Positions 1 to 10,870 are shown, counted from the first letter of the stretch. The stretch: 64,000 nt of DNA from Albophoma yamanashiensis (GCA_001600555.1 BCKH01000001.1:5035546-5099545); one strand, 5' to 3'. Made by a program: numbers and translations. Notes: generated from the sequence alone by a model not told the origin.

Positions 1-465
1 TGCGATGTGTCAGTCAAAGGAGAGAAGCTGCTTAGTTTCCTCGAGGCGCTCGACCTAGTGCTCTCCACGAACGAGCACTTTACTCTGGCGAAGTGGCTTA
101 GAGATGCGCAGCAGTGGGCTGCCGGATACGAGAAGATCTTTACTTTCAACGCCCGCAGCCAAGTAACGACATGGTTTTGGGAAGTCCCGGGATTAAACGA
201 TTACTCCGCGCGGGCGTGGAGCGGACTGACGCGTTCGTACTACCGGCAGCGATGGTCCATCTTCATCGACGGTCTGAAGAATGCGACCAAGACGGGGTCA
301 CTAAACGAGACTGCCTTGAATCAAGAGATTCGCGCATTCGAGAAGCAGTGGCAGTACGGCGGATTCGAGCCCGATATACAGTTCAAAGGGCCAAATTCCA
401 GCGTCAGGGATGTTGTGAGCCAACTCCAGGAACAATGGCCAGATATCTTTCGCGTCACGTTTTAG
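1..465 (+). CDS. Alpha-N-acetylglucosaminidase (GH89), C-terminal part
   Basis: The reading frame is open from the first base, so this is the 3' end of a gene starting left of the window; the first in-frame GTG is not a real start. The roughly 154 visible residues match the C-terminal all-helical domain of GH89 alpha-N-acetylglucosaminidases (NAGLU type). Visible hallmarks are an LxxLDxxLSTxEHF-like helix, the phrase LAKWLRDAQQWA, the FNARSQVTTW block, and YSARAWSGLTRSYYRQRW followed by a short tail. In the family this enzyme removes terminal alpha-linked GlcNAc from glycans; fungal members are usually secreted. The catalytic domain lies outside the window, so activity cannot be judged. The gene ends in TAG and has no close neighbour downstream. 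Confidence 0.75.
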   Translation, partial: CDVSVKGEKLLSFLEALDLVLSTNEHFTLAKWLRDAQQWAAGYEKIFTFNARSQVTTWFWEVPGLNDYSARAWSGLTRSYYRQRWSIFIDGLKNATKTGSLNETALNQEIRAFEKQWQYGGFEPDIQFKGPNSSVRDVVSQLQEQWPDIFRVTF

Positions 466-1364
466 CATGGCCGGGGCCGGTTAACTTCAAGGATTACATG
501 ACAATTGCCAATATTTCAACCTTTGTCACGTATTATCCAAAGATCTAAGACACTTACGCTCATCCATCGTCATTTGAAGCTACCGCATTCATGAATTATG
601 CTGGGGGACCAAAAACAAAAGGTTTTTCGTAAACAATGAGACACACATTGGATGTGCCTGGACGTGCGATCAAATATTATCGAAGCGAAGCACTTTGTAA
701 ATTTTATGGCAGATCTAAGCCAACACATTCAAGCAGATTGCTCCTTAATGCCCTGTATATATTCCCGACTCCCTCTCAGCTGTTTGGAACGTTGCAGACC
801 GTGTCAAGTGCTGTTCCCACAGCCTGCGAAGCTTTGATGCCGCGTATCAGAATATTTGCCGAAATTGTCGAGGGCCGATAGATACGCTCAAAGGTTTTGA
901 GATACCTTTCATAGTCGTGAGGGTGAGTCCTGAGGTAAGACATAGTTTTCCATCCAATGGCTCCTCCAAGTGAAGCAGCGGGCTTAGCCGGTGCTGCTTG
1001 TACAGAGACATTCCTGTCCCTCACGATGGAGCATGCCCACAAACAGCCTGATGTATTCAAGATACTTGTAGAGGGGGGGTTTCAATGGGGATGGCAGAAA
1101 GCGAGCGCCGACGAATCCGTGATTGGCTTTGCTTTGCTTTGTGGTGACCTACTACATCGCCCCCAGAGGCTCCAACAATTTGAACCACAAATAAGAGATC
1201 ACCAGAGACCAAAACTGAGATAAGAACAACTGCAATTTGCTAAAAAATGACGCTCTGAACTCGATCCCTTGATAACGCTTGCGCCAAATAAATAGTACGT
1301 TCCAGAAGCACGCCCGTAGCTACTCGCTCTGATGCTCTTCTCTCTAATCCATACGTAGGACAGT
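466..1364. other. Intergenic, no supported gene
   Basis: Only short overlapping frames without recognisable domains or convincing splice sites. An antisense frame at 776-1060 has no family resemblance and no clean start context. It contains the 3' flanks of the GH89 gene and of the secreted-protein gene on the other strand. Confidence 0.5.
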
Positions 1365-2207
1365 TTAAGAGTCGTTACATTTCGGCAAATCAGACGGGCA
1401 AGTCCCTCCATTGCAGTCTGATACACACGCCCGATAGTTGACATATGGCTTCTGGGCATCGGGAGCCTGATTATCCCCAATGTATTGTGACGTGACTTTC
1501 CAGTCTGTCCAGTCTATCGGCTTGATGTGGCACTCCTTCGGGTCGTTATTAACTGCTTTTCGGCGAGCCTGTCCTGTGACATCGACCAATTTAGGTATAA
1601 CTTGCATGCCGCAGGTGATATTTCCCTTTGGGCAAGTTACCCCTGCTGACGTGCTGGTGGCATCAGAGGTTGACCAGCTATGACCTTCGTTAGCACTAGC
1701 ACTGACAATAGACATTTGCGCAAATTTTGCGAAATGCAGTAGACTTGGAATATTACGCGTATGAAAAGCCTGCGCTGGCCCCTAACTTAAATATTTCCTT
1801 GAGTTCAAGGCCAATGTCGGCGCCGCCGCTGACAGTCTTTGTAACGCCACTAGAGTGCTCAGTTAGAAAAGATTCTAAAGTCGTAGAAAAGATAATGAAA
1901 AATAAATATTCAAAGGTAATACAGTAAAGACAGCGTCAAGGAAAGAGGTTACTTCTTTTTCGGATGCCAGTGGCACAACTTACACTGTATGTGTAGCCGA
2001 AGCTCCGAGCGGACATGTGTCTTCTTTGTCGGAGGTGCAATGATAGCCAGAGACCATTTTTGGAGCCCCATCGTAGGGCTTCGACACTTGAACATGTTGA
2101 TATTCTGGTTTCTCCAAACGGCAGAGCACAGGTGGAGGCATGCCTATGCCTCTGACCACTTGACTGCAAGTGAGCAGGGCAACAATGGGGAGGACAGTAG
2201 ACTGCAT
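1365..2207 (-). CDS. Small secreted cysteine-containing protein, three exons
   Basis: Assembled by hand. Exon 1 is 2207-1984, exon 2 1849-1757, exon 3 1701-1365. The introns are 134 nt (donor GTAAGT, CTAAC branch point, acceptor CTAG) and 55 nt (donor GTAATA, acceptor CAG). The phases close exactly to 217 residues. The N-terminus (MQSTVLPIVALLTCSQVVRG) is a signal peptide. The mature part has scattered cysteines, a Gly/Ser-rich beta-type segment spanning exon 2, and a Ser/Thr-rich W-S-T-S-D stretch before a CPKGN-type turn. This layout resembles a class of fungal secreted beta-rich proteins of unknown function. I do not recognise a named family. Splice choice for exon 2 is inferred from frame and consensus; transcripts would settle it. 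Confidence 0.6.
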
Positions 2208-3484
2208 TGCGTGTTTTCTTGGCTTTTTGTAAGTTTGAAATGGACGGTGACAATTGTATATGTGTGGAGGAATGACAAAATGTATGAGCTAGTGTTTTAT
2301 TTTTGCGGTTTAAAGCAAGAGGAGAGTTGGAACAAGGTCTATGACTGTGCTTCTTATAGAATTTTTAACAAAACGTAGATGGGCGTAATTACCTGTGAGT
2401 CTCCTCACCGTCACTGGCAACCAAAATAGGAAGAGCTTACTGACCTGGCATTTCATGGCACGTAGAGCCGTGTTAGACACAATATGACGTTGCATATATT
2501 AATAGATCGTTCCTGAAAATCCTTCTGGATGATCAATAGAGTCGTGCCGACCCCGATGAACCGTATAGGATGCGAGGGCCGCTTACCTTGATGTCAACCT
2601 AACGTTGCAGATACTGCCAAATGACGCAAACCCTGCACATCATTCACAAAGAGACATGGTGTATTCCTCGAATGATGCGTCGGGGCTGTCGAACAATGGA
2701 TCATCCCAAAGGATTCCGCAGGCTGATGGTTTTGTCAGCATCCTTCCGAAATTGGCGGCTGCCGAAGGGGGCACAGCACCCGTCAGTTCCTCTGACGTCA
2801 GGGCCGCTGCGGAGATAACCGAAACTGTACAGTGGCGGCGGGATCTTAGACTCAACGCAAACGGAGGGAATCGGTTGAGAATGAAGTACTATCGGCATTA
2901 CGGCGTACTACAAATGGTCTAAGAAAGTTGGCCTTGCATTTGGTGTGTATCTACCTCGGCAACAACTTGCGCCCATCAATTTCGTGGCAGAACTACATGC
3001 GATCATGAGAAAGCAGAATATTGTCAATCTGTTTGGACTTGAAAGGGCGGATGCATACCCTGAGTAACGTTTGCCTGGATCATGAGCCAGGCGAGAAGAT
3101 AGAAAAGTGGATGATGCCATTGCATGAACATGCCGATCCGAAGATTTGATGTGCCAGTGTCTTTGAGGATGAGAACGATAAATAAAGAATCCATCGATCT
3201 GCAGAGCCTTCGATGTATGCTAGGCATCCACCAGAGGCGCTGACTTCCCCTGGCTCATCCTCCATTGTAGGACGCGTTGATTGCATGGTGAGCAAAACCA
3301 TTGAGAAATAAATTGATGAATAGTGGCAGTTCTAATGCATGTAAACAACGAAGCTTTATTTACCTTCCTGTAATCGTACTGGGATGCATACATGTATGAA
3401 AAATGGCCAACAGTGAAATCTCATAAAATAACAGCTTCAAGCAAACTCCACCTGACTCCAACAATGATGTAGGCTAGCTTTCAA
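2208..3484. other. Intergenic, possible gene fragment near 2600-3067
   Basis: No gene is convincingly supported. On the plus strand, a frame at 2605-2922 and a second open stretch ending with TAA at 3065-3067 (ending in the residues LFGLERADAYPE) have protein-like composition. They are not joined by a clear donor/acceptor pair and I recognise no family. They may be a decayed or unannotated short gene. The rest shows nothing. Confidence 0.3.
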
Positions 3485-4448
3485 CTAAAACGCAAAAATG
3501 AATAGCGCCGCTGCAGCTGCGACAACCGACACCAAATTCGTGTTTACTGACACGAGAGACACAGCACCACTTCTTGTCTGGCTGCCCGAGGCGAACTTGT
3601 CTACTCTCAAACACTTGACAACCCCCGGAATACTAGGTGTCTCCGCCGTGCCGCTTGCGTTTAGCTCTTCCTTTGCATATGCCACGCGCCCAACAAGGAC
3701 CTGGCGGACGGCGCTATCGTAGACGCTGGTAGAGCCCTTGTCATGGTTGTATGCCTTGCCAGAGTTGCTACCCCCGTAAAGAGCGTCGTTGTAGAAATCG
3801 CCATGCGCCGCCCCGGGCGCGTCTAAGGGAATGTCTAGGAGTTGGATGTCAGTAATAAGCCAATATAGCAGCATTAGCAGAAAGGTACGACGGATTTGGT
3901 TGCTGCTTACTTGCTCCTGTGCTGAATCCAAATACACCATCGCACTCTGCTGGCGCATTGGCCTGAGGACATGCGCTGACGCCGCCGATCACCTGGTTTT
4001 GCAGGGCCTTCAAGCACTTATCCTCCAGAATGCCCGTGCAGTTCTCGTTTACCGTATCACTGCTTACTTGGAGCTTCGGTGATGCCATGACGAGCCAGCA
4101 TGCCTTCCAACCAGCGAGTTGTTTAGACACGGTGCTGTTGCCACCTGGGGTCGTCTTGGGCGGTAACAAGGCGACGTCCGTGACGGTCACGTACTTGTTG
4201 GGCTGCGCGTCGTCTTTGTCGGGCTCGTCGGCTGTCACATTGACAATGAAGCGAAACCCAAACTGGTCAGCAGTGGCGCCTGGTGGCTTCGGGTCGAGCA
4301 AGCTCAGGTACGCCGGATCCAGAGTTAGTTGGCCCGTGGCGTTGCTCGCGATGTCGGCGGAAGATGTAGCGGCGCAGTGCGTAGCGATGAGCGCGATTAG
4401 TGTCGCCGTCAATTGAAATCCGAATCCCCCTGCTCTTGGCTTCGCCAT
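3485..4448 (-). CDS. Secreted, probably GPI-anchored protein of unknown function
   Basis: Two exons, 4448-3911 and 3834-3485, flank a 76-nt intron (donor GTAAGC, CTGAC branch point, acceptor TAG). They give 295 residues with phases closing exactly. The N-terminus has a hydrophobic signal segment ending near residue 29 (ATHCAATSSA). The middle holds several N-glycosylation sequons and paired cysteines (around WKACW, ENCTG, DKCL and ACPQ), suggesting disulfides. The C-terminus ends in a Ser/Asn-rich stretch followed by a short hydrophobic tail (VVAAAAALFIFAF), the usual shape of a GPI-attachment signal. I recognise no named domain. A cell-surface role is inferred only from the topology. Confidence 0.75.
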
Positions 4449-5731
4449 GGTGTGTGGTTCTTGGTTTGTCGCTGCGGCAAAACTGATGTCTCAGACACTG
4501 CTGCTGGGATGTGCAATGATGTCCGCTCGCTCAGTGTCATGCTACGTCGGCTCATTTACCTTGGGCATGTGAAAACGAGGGGCGGCATTTCAACCCTTTT
4601 GTAGCAATGGTGCGGCTGTATTGCAGTTCGACCGCACTTGCAACCAACAATTGGCATTTGTGCTGGCCCTGCACCTTCTGGAGCTTGACGTCAGATCGGC
4701 TGCCAGGCAGCGAAGATCGTCCGCCGGCCCCGTTGCCTTGTTGGGCACGCGGCCGTGTCAGAAAGGTACTCGTCGAATCCTTCGTGTGCCGCTCCTTTTG
4801 CAGGTCTCAGAAATCCAATCCAGCTACGTCATACAGCATGAAGCCATGAAGCCCCCAAGCCAGAGTCTGCGGCACGGTTACAATTCTGGCATTTGCCCCA
4901 CAACGGGCCGCAGAGGCACCCGGGGAGTTCCCTGCCAGAGCGAAACATCAAGCACTATCATTATCTGTCTAACGCCCCCCGACAAAATGAGCCCAGCTCG
5001 CCATTTATTCACCTGTCTTTTCCATTAATGCAGTCGGAGACTGATGGCCTTGCCCGTGTAGCAAGCATCAAAGGGTCCCGGACCTTGCCCGACTAGCCAA
5101 AACGTCCAGACCATGGAAACCCCGATGTGTCTATCTCTATGCCCTTGTCGGTTTAAGCGATCATCCCAGACGCTATACGACCTAGCGGGCGATATCATTC
5201 AAGTACTGCGGGTTACGTCCTGGAAACCTCCGCACACGTAAATAGTCTAGCCATCGAGGAATGCGTGTATAGGTAGGCTAGGGAACCTACGGGTTAATGA
5301 TTTATTTCCGCACTGTGAATGCCAGGGTGGACGCCAGCCGGGAGTTGAAAAACCTGGAACTTTGTTAGATAGAGACAACTCTGCATATAGAAAGGCGGAT
5401 GATAAGAGAATACGTGGAGAAATTAAGGGCCATGATCACCCCAAAGATCCATCCTCGTTTCCATGTAGGCCAGTTGCGCGGGTTTTTGGCGTCTTCGGGA
5501 CCATCCCAGTCAACCTCATTGGGACCAGGCTCAGTGACAGACAAAGAGAATACGCAGTACTGTACGTACGATATGGATAGGTGGTATTTGAGTGTCTTCG
5601 ATCGACAAATGCTTATATTACGCCATTGGCTGTCAGAATATATCGACCCCAGGCACCTTTCTTAATTGGGTCAGGGCGATGTGCCTTGATTCGGCCTTCA
5701 ATATTTTTCACCTGCGTTTACCGGTTGCTTT
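4449..5731. other. Intergenic, nothing recognised
   Basis: Promoter side of the GPI-type gene (4449 onward) followed by short random frames on both strands. No domain, RNA gene or repeat was seen. Confidence 0.5.
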
Positions 5732-6003
5732 TCAGGAATTCCGGCCTCTTCTGCAATCCAAAATGTTCTCAGGCACCTTGTGGGTAGCTAAGCCTTTCCT
5801 ATGAAATCGCTTCATATCTTTGGTGCTCAATGTATTGTCGTTGCCTTTGCTGTTGGCGATAGTGCGTCTTAACCGACGTTGTACAAAGGGCACGACAATT
5901 TCGCCCCAACGTGCATCGGGGGCTCCGACAACCGCAGCCATCGTAATGTCCGGGTGTTGCTCGAGGACTGCCTAAACGTCTCGTGGGACAATGTTTTCTC
6001 CCC
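5732..6003 (-). pseudogene. Acyl-CoA synthetase/AMP-ligase C-terminal relic
   Basis: The minus-strand translation carries the C-terminal AMP-binding_C signature of acyl-CoA synthetases: a GENIVPRDV-like hinge, then AVLEQHPDITMAAVVGAPD, the RWGE motif, and near the end the KGLATHKVPE block that normally holds the catalytic lysine region. A TAG stop at 5974-5972 replaces the Glu expected after the PRxV hinge motif. The large N-terminal adenylating domain is absent upstream, where the DNA instead runs toward the HsbA gene. It is therefore a truncated relic. A GAG to TAG change is not a RIP-type transition, so decay may be by ordinary drift. The parent subfamily cannot be told. Confidence 0.75.
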
Positions 6004-6210
6004 TGCACGTTGGACAGAACGTTCAGAAATAACATGAAGATTGGAACAAAAGCAAGCATTAGCAGGTTACGACGAGGAAAGTTGACTTCAAATCGCATTT
6101 CATTTAATTTGTGTTTTAATTTTCGACATTGAAGTCGCTCTCGCTAATACATCCTGCTTGTGGCGGTTCCAAAATTCGCAAGGCTCTAACCCGTGTCAAG
6201 CCTCTTGCAT

Positions 6211-6756
6211 TCATGCAGCGTTCGCGCACTGATCAGGGGCAAAGTTGGCTTGTGCTCCGTTTAGGACTTGAGTAATACCGTCCGCTTGAGATTGGGCAAT
6301 AGATTTCCCCACATCAGGCACCTTACCAACAACTGCGGTGATAAGTGCCTGACTAGCCGTGTTTATGTCCAAGATCTGCTGTCGCGTGACATCACAAAGC
6401 CTAGCCGCCTGAATGGCGGGTCGTCGAGCCTTCAAATCACCCGAAAGTGTTTGGGCGTGAGTCTTGAGCACATTGACCGGAGTGAATAACGAGATGGTAT
6501 CGTCGAGAGTGAGGGGTGCAGAAGCTTGTACGGTAACGGTTCCAGAATTGATGGTTGAGACAAGTTGAGTCGCCTGTGACTGCAAAGGGGCCGGGTCACC
6601 GCTGAAAGCATTGACAGCCGAGTCCAGACTGTCGATGCCTGTCTGGACCTGAGTGAGAACTCCAGTCACAGTCTGTATGTCGCGTTGTTCAACAGCGCGG
6701 CCCTGGGCGACAGTGGCGAGGAGGAACAAGATGTGACGCTGCGAAGAGAACTTCAT
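6211..6756 (-). CDS. Hydrophobic surface binding protein A (HsbA) family
   Basis: A 181-residue secreted protein; the Met at 6756 is chosen because it starts a clean signal peptide (MKFSSQRHILFLLATVAQG), while an in-frame upstream codon adds an unlikely leader. The body is all-helical: RDIQTVTGVLTQVQTGIDSLD, VNAFSGDPAPLQSQATQLV, an internal TLDDTISLF segment and a C-terminal SQADGITQVLNGAQANFAP helix with a final Cys. This is the HsbA pattern. HsbA proteins in Aspergillus adsorb to hydrophobic surfaces and recruit cutinase-like enzymes; in insect pathogens they are linked to cuticle contact. A second, broken copy lies about 10 kb away at 16.7-17.2 kb on the same strand. Single exon. Confidence 0.88.
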   Translation of the reverse strand: MKFSSQRHILFLLATVAQGRAVEQRDIQTVTGVLTQVQTGIDSLDSAVNAFSGDPAPLQSQATQLVSTINSGTVTVQASAPLTLDDTISLFTPVNVLKTHAQTLSGDLKARRPAIQAARLCDVTRQQILDINTASQALITAVVGKVPDVGKSIAQSQADGITQVLNGAQANFAPDQCANAA

Positions 6757-8153
6757 ATTGACTCGACTGAGGAATCGTGCGCACAATTGGCTGAACGTCA
6801 ATCACTAAGAATACGACCGTTTCTTTGTTAGGGAAGAGCCAATTGACGATCGACGCTGCCTTTGTCTGGGGCGCTTAAGCATGAATCTTCAACAGTTTTG
6901 GCTTGCCTTCTTATACTTTTGAGTTCTCCAATGAATCACAAGCTTTGGGATTGTGATACACGCAATGCCGAGGCATGGTATAGGATAAAAAGCGTTTGAA
7001 TACTGTGAGGACGAGCCTTGGTAGTGGAAAAATCAACAAAAGGGTGGGGGTGAGTGGCATGTTGTCGAGGAATCGCCTCAGCCGCGTCGCATTAATGGCC
7101 GAACCGGGTCAAGGTTGCGGGGAGAGCGTTGCAACTAAAGCACGTTGTCAGCGTATCTCCGAGACTTGAGGCCATTTCAGGAAGAAGCATGCATAAGAAC
7201 CGGACATAAAGAGTTTCTGGCTACGGAGTAGAATCCTCGGAGTATAGCTCCTTACGATAGCACCCCAATTCGCGCCACTTCCTGCATGCATCACCCATGC
7301 CCCGCATTTCTACCAAGGGTTTGAATTCGTCTGGAGATCCGATTGGCCCTTTGAACCCAGTTCCAAGCTGTGTTGGGTTTCTTTATCGTCCCGTGCGCAA
7401 GACGAGGGCCTGGGCGTTTCTTTACGCAGCATGCAACCCTGAAGGTCATTCGTCCCCACAATCCGACACATCACAATGGCGTGCCTCTCAATACCGAGTC
7501 AGTTCATTTTCCGAAAGGTCGACTCCGAAATCCCTCTTAAGACAGGCACCTCTGAGTGGTGTGCATTTGTTCAATAGCTTCGCTGACTAATTGTGCGGTC
7601 GATGCACCACATCGTGAACGCACCAAGGCTTCCCACTCCTCCCACAGCTCGCCTGACATTTTGGAGAAAAAGAGCAAACTGGAACAATCTTCCCCTGGTC
7701 ATTTCGCACGGAGCTTGGAATATTCGCCACAGTGCAGTGTCAAGCGCATGCAATACTTAGGACTGAACGTAATTGTTCATGTGATAGACAGCTCGTTTCA
7801 GCTGGCCGTTAACTATCAGAAACAAATATGGTCCGCATTAGTATCAATCGCACTCCCTTGTCGGCAAGCGGGTCTCGAAACAACATCTACATTGCCAGGC
7901 TCAGCCGTCAAATCGGTTCTACGCTAGTGACATTGCCAACTGTCTTCCAAGGGACTCCGAAATCTGTGGATCAACCAACACGTATAGCAGCGTTTGAATT
8001 ATCTGGGACGGTGCACACGCCGATGATGCTGCCGACTTGGCTCACGTCGTTCGCATGTAAGATCCACGAACATCAGCAGTTCGCTGAGCACCGTGCGGGG
8101 TAGATTTCGAAGAATATTCAACCAGTTTCTACCTAACCTCATCACCTCGAGAG
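6757..8153. other. Intergenic, nothing recognised
   Basis: HsbA promoter region followed by about 1.3 kb with only short frames (for example around 7297-7590 and 7556-7927) that show no domain, no signal peptide and no splice support. Confidence 0.5.
6908..6916 (-). promoter_or_regulatory. TATA-like element upstream of HsbA
   Basis: TATAAGAA on the minus strand about 150 nt upstream of the HsbA start codon. Position and sequence fit a TATA box, but this is weak evidence alone. Confidence 0.3.
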
Positions 8154-10817
8154 CTATGGAACATAATGCCAGCGTTTGTAGTTCTCATTTGCCCACCAGC
8201 GGCTCACGACAGCTGCTTCCTCTGCCCATCTCGCTGCTTCAGCACCATGACCGCTCTCAAGGGATTCCAAGAGTTTACCGAAGTCAAAAGACAGCGTCGC
8301 GCTCTTTTCATGAGGATCCGTAGCCAAGTCGGTAAAGCGCCATTCATAGTTGCCAAAGACCGGTACTATAAGACGCCAGTTTGGCTGTCGGGCATCCCTA
8401 ACCGCAATTGTTGATCCACCCGGATTCATTACTGTAAATTGCCAATCCCCTTGGCCAGTTTCATCTGAGAACTTTCGCAACGGTCGTAAGAGGGACTGCC
8501 CTTCATAGTTGCTCAGCAAATCCCGGGCAGCTCGTATTTCGGGCTCTGATAGTGATCGGGTCTCGATAAGTAGATCCAGAATAGTTGGGAGAATCTGCAG
8601 CGACGTTACCGCGTCGCTGATATCGATCTGCGGTAGCTTTGGATGCGACATCACCAGCGGAACGTGATAGTTTGCGACATGTGGATTGTTGTACGGCGTT
8701 ATCGTGCCGCGCTCAGCAATAGACAGGCCGTGGTCGCCGACAAGGATTAGTAAGGTTTCATCAGCAACACCCTCTGAATCCAGAATTTCGAGAATCTTGC
8801 CAAGCCAGCGATCGACGTATCCGACGGCATTGAGGTAGTGAGACAGATCTTCCCACTCTTTATCATCCGTTAAGGGAACATACACCTCGTCTTCTGGGAT
8901 GCCAAAGCCGTGGTGAGTTGTGCTCGTCAATTCCGATAGGAAGACTCTCTGGTTGTTTTGCTTTGCAACCGTGAAGGCGTCTCGGATATACTCCTCGACG
9001 GCAACCTCGGGCATCCCGTAGTAGTTGACATCAGCCAAATTCACAGGGCCAAATTTGGGACTACTCTTGAGATACCACCAGTCAATCATCCTCTCATCTT
9101 CCTTCGTATAACCCATGACCGGCATAAGGCGATCTTGCTTGTCGAATCTATCAGTCACGGATTGCATGAAAAATGACTTCCATTTCAACGAACCGAAGTC
9201 CTTATCATCGGGTCTCCGGTTGGTTTCATTGCCTAAATTATTGAACGCCTCGAAAATATGTGCCAAGCAAGGTTGGTAGATATGGTGCGCTTGGTCGGCA
9301 TTAAAATCGGCCGCGAGGGGGGATATGCCACAAAGGGTACCAACGAGACTTTTCAGAGTGTAGGTACTGGTAGTAAAGGCGTTTTTGGCGTTAATCCCTC
9401 CGCGACTTGGCCCTTGTTGCAACACGCTATCGTCGAAGCTGCTGTCCTCAAAGCCGTCATCGTGATCACCCGTAAGAAGCTTTGCAACTGGTGTCAGCGA
9501 TGCAAGCCTCTTCTGAGCGTTCTCTGGCAATGATTTGTTTTTAAACGTGCTAACCAGTCGCTCCCAGACAACGCCATTCTTTTTGATTGGAAAGACATCT
9601 TTTCGAGTGCTCTCGAGTTTGATGAGCATCACATGCCGGATTGTTACGTCGCTTAGGTCGATGTCGCGGAGAGCTGGAAGCAGCTCCTGGTCGAGGTTGG
9701 AAAGTTTCAAAGGGTCTGCAGCTGCAGAGTAATGGTACTTTTCTGTACCATACCAGTCTTCAAAGCCCGCGAGGGGTCTTTCTGGAGGCAGCCAAGTGAG
9801 TGCAATCGGCTTAGCCAGTGCCGTGCGGTTGTCCAAACTATCACTAACACTGCTAGAAAATGCAAGCAGACTAGCGAGCGTCGGCTTTGCGTGAGCAAAG
9901 TCCACCCATGGCATGAGGGGCAAGGTCCACGACATATAAAGCAAAGAACTGTCTGGAGGACGAAGCAGTGTGCAGACCACTTGAGCCATCAGCAAGGTGC
10001 CAATCAGCGAGTATAGCGGCCACGTTGGTTTTGTTGAGGATTGAGAATGGTCTTGGTCGTTGCAACCTCGCGATTCTTTATTCGTGCAGCCATCCTCCGT
10101 GTCCGTCATATCATGCTCCGGGAGACGTTCGTACTTGGCGTCCAATGTCACGCGCGGCCACCTTGAGGGTTTTGATATTAAGGAGATCACTGGCCACTTG
10201 AGAGTATCCAGAGCGACACCTGCCACGAAAAAACAGAAATTTTGGGAAACACCGGCTACAACTAGCATTGAAGCCAACACCAGTGAACAGGACAGGAGTC
10301 CTGTTAACATCATCTTCCACGATGATGAGTCACCAGCAACGGCAACATTGCGCCATTGAAGTTCCGAGCCTGTGACCACGAAGAATGAAATGCTGAGTAT
10401 CGCCAGGAGCATCACAAGAGAGACCAATATCGACGCGATGATTGTCGACACAAGCCCCAGCCATCGCGTCATAACAAAACGTCCAGGATGGCCATCGATG
10501 AGCAGACGCAATAACAGTAGCAAGGCTGAATCTTGTGCGAAGAAGGATGAGCCCCAGAAAAGGAGATCTGTTGTCTGTAGGGCATTCAGATGAGCGGAAA
10601 TGTGTACCGATTTTGTGCTCAGGACGGCCACGGCTGCAATCGTGAAAGCAAGCCGGCGGTTTACGAGCCGTGGGCCAATGGCCACCAGGACTCTTCTACC
10701 GACAAAATGGCAAGAAGCCACAGAGCCGACAAAGCGACGCCGAGTCGACTCCATGACAATAAAAGTCAGGCGAGGTATGTGTTGACGAGATACCATGAGG
10801 CTCCGAAAATCAGACAT
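8154..10817 (-). CDS. Membrane sulfatase-fold protein, LTA-synthase-like
   Basis: Single exon; ATG at 10817 gives 887 residues (the frame is open to a TTG at 10835). The N-terminal third has about five hydrophobic spans (near residues 55-75, 85-105, 118-150, 165-205 and 265-295), then a long extracytoplasmic domain of the alkaline phosphatase/sulfatase fold. Candidate metal and catalytic residues, in order: Glu402 (LIKLESTRK), a Thr/Ser nucleophile cluster at 482-487 (FTTSTYT), His635-His636 (TTHHGF) and Asp695-His696 (LVGDHGLS). Five membrane spans plus this order of residues is the layout of bacterial lipoteichoic acid synthases and phosphoglycerol or phosphoethanolamine transferases. Function in a fungus is not known to me; a lipid-headgroup transferase or a sulfatase-like phosphodiesterase are both possible. 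Confidence 0.8.
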   Translation of the reverse strand: MSDFRSLMVSRQHIPRLTFIVMESTRRRFVGSVASCHFVGRRVLVAIGPRLVNRRLAFTIAAVAVLSTKSVHISAHLNALQTTDLLFWGSSFFAQDSALLLLLRLLIDGHPGRFVMTRWLGLVSTIIASILVSLVMLLAILSISFFVVTGSELQWRNVAVAGDSSSWKMMLTGLLSCSLVLASMLVVAGVSQNFCFFVAGVALDTLKWPVISLISKPSRWPRVTLDAKYERLPEHDMTDTEDGCTNKESRGCNDQDHSQSSTKPTWPLYSLIGTLLMAQVVCTLLRPPDSSLLYMSWTLPLMPWVDFAHAKPTLASLLAFSSSVSDSLDNRTALAKPIALTWLPPERPLAGFEDWYGTEKYHYSAAADPLKLSNLDQELLPALRDIDLSDVTIRHVMLIKLESTRKDVFPIKKNGVVWERLVSTFKNKSLPENAQKRLASLTPVAKLLTGDHDDGFEDSSFDDSVLQQGPSRGGINAKNAFTTSTYTLKSLVGTLCGISPLAADFNADQAHHIYQPCLAHIFEAFNNLGNETNRRPDDKDFGSLKWKSFFMQSVTDRFDKQDRLMPVMGYTKEDERMIDWWYLKSSPKFGPVNLADVNYYGMPEVAVEEYIRDAFTVAKQNNQRVFLSELTSTTHHGFGIPEDEVYVPLTDDKEWEDLSHYLNAVGYVDRWLGKILEILDSEGVADETLLILVGDHGLSIAERGTITPYNNPHVANYHVPLVMSHPKLPQIDISDAVTSLQILPTILDLLIETRSLSEPEIRAARDLLSNYEGQSLLRPLRKFSDETGQGDWQFTVMNPGGSTIAVRDARQPNWRLIVPVFGNYEWRFTDLATDPHEKSATLSFDFGKLLESLESGHGAEAARWAEEAAVVSRWWANENYKRWHYVP

Positions 10818-10841
10818 AATGCGATATGAAAGCAATAGTCC

Positions 10842-10870
10842 AGCTGGGTAGCCGTCTAGCTGGGTAGCCG
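10842..10870. repeat. 13-bp direct repeat, two copies
   Basis: agctgggtagccg occurs at 10842-10854 and again at 10858-10870, separated by three bases. It sits 25-53 nt upstream of the start of the LTA-synthase-like gene, so it lies in the 5' UTR or core promoter. It could be a regulatory duplication or chance. Confidence 0.8.

Noticed and set aside
2605..3067. Possible two-exon gene
   Set aside because: No clean donor/acceptor pair joins the two open stretches and no family is recognised.
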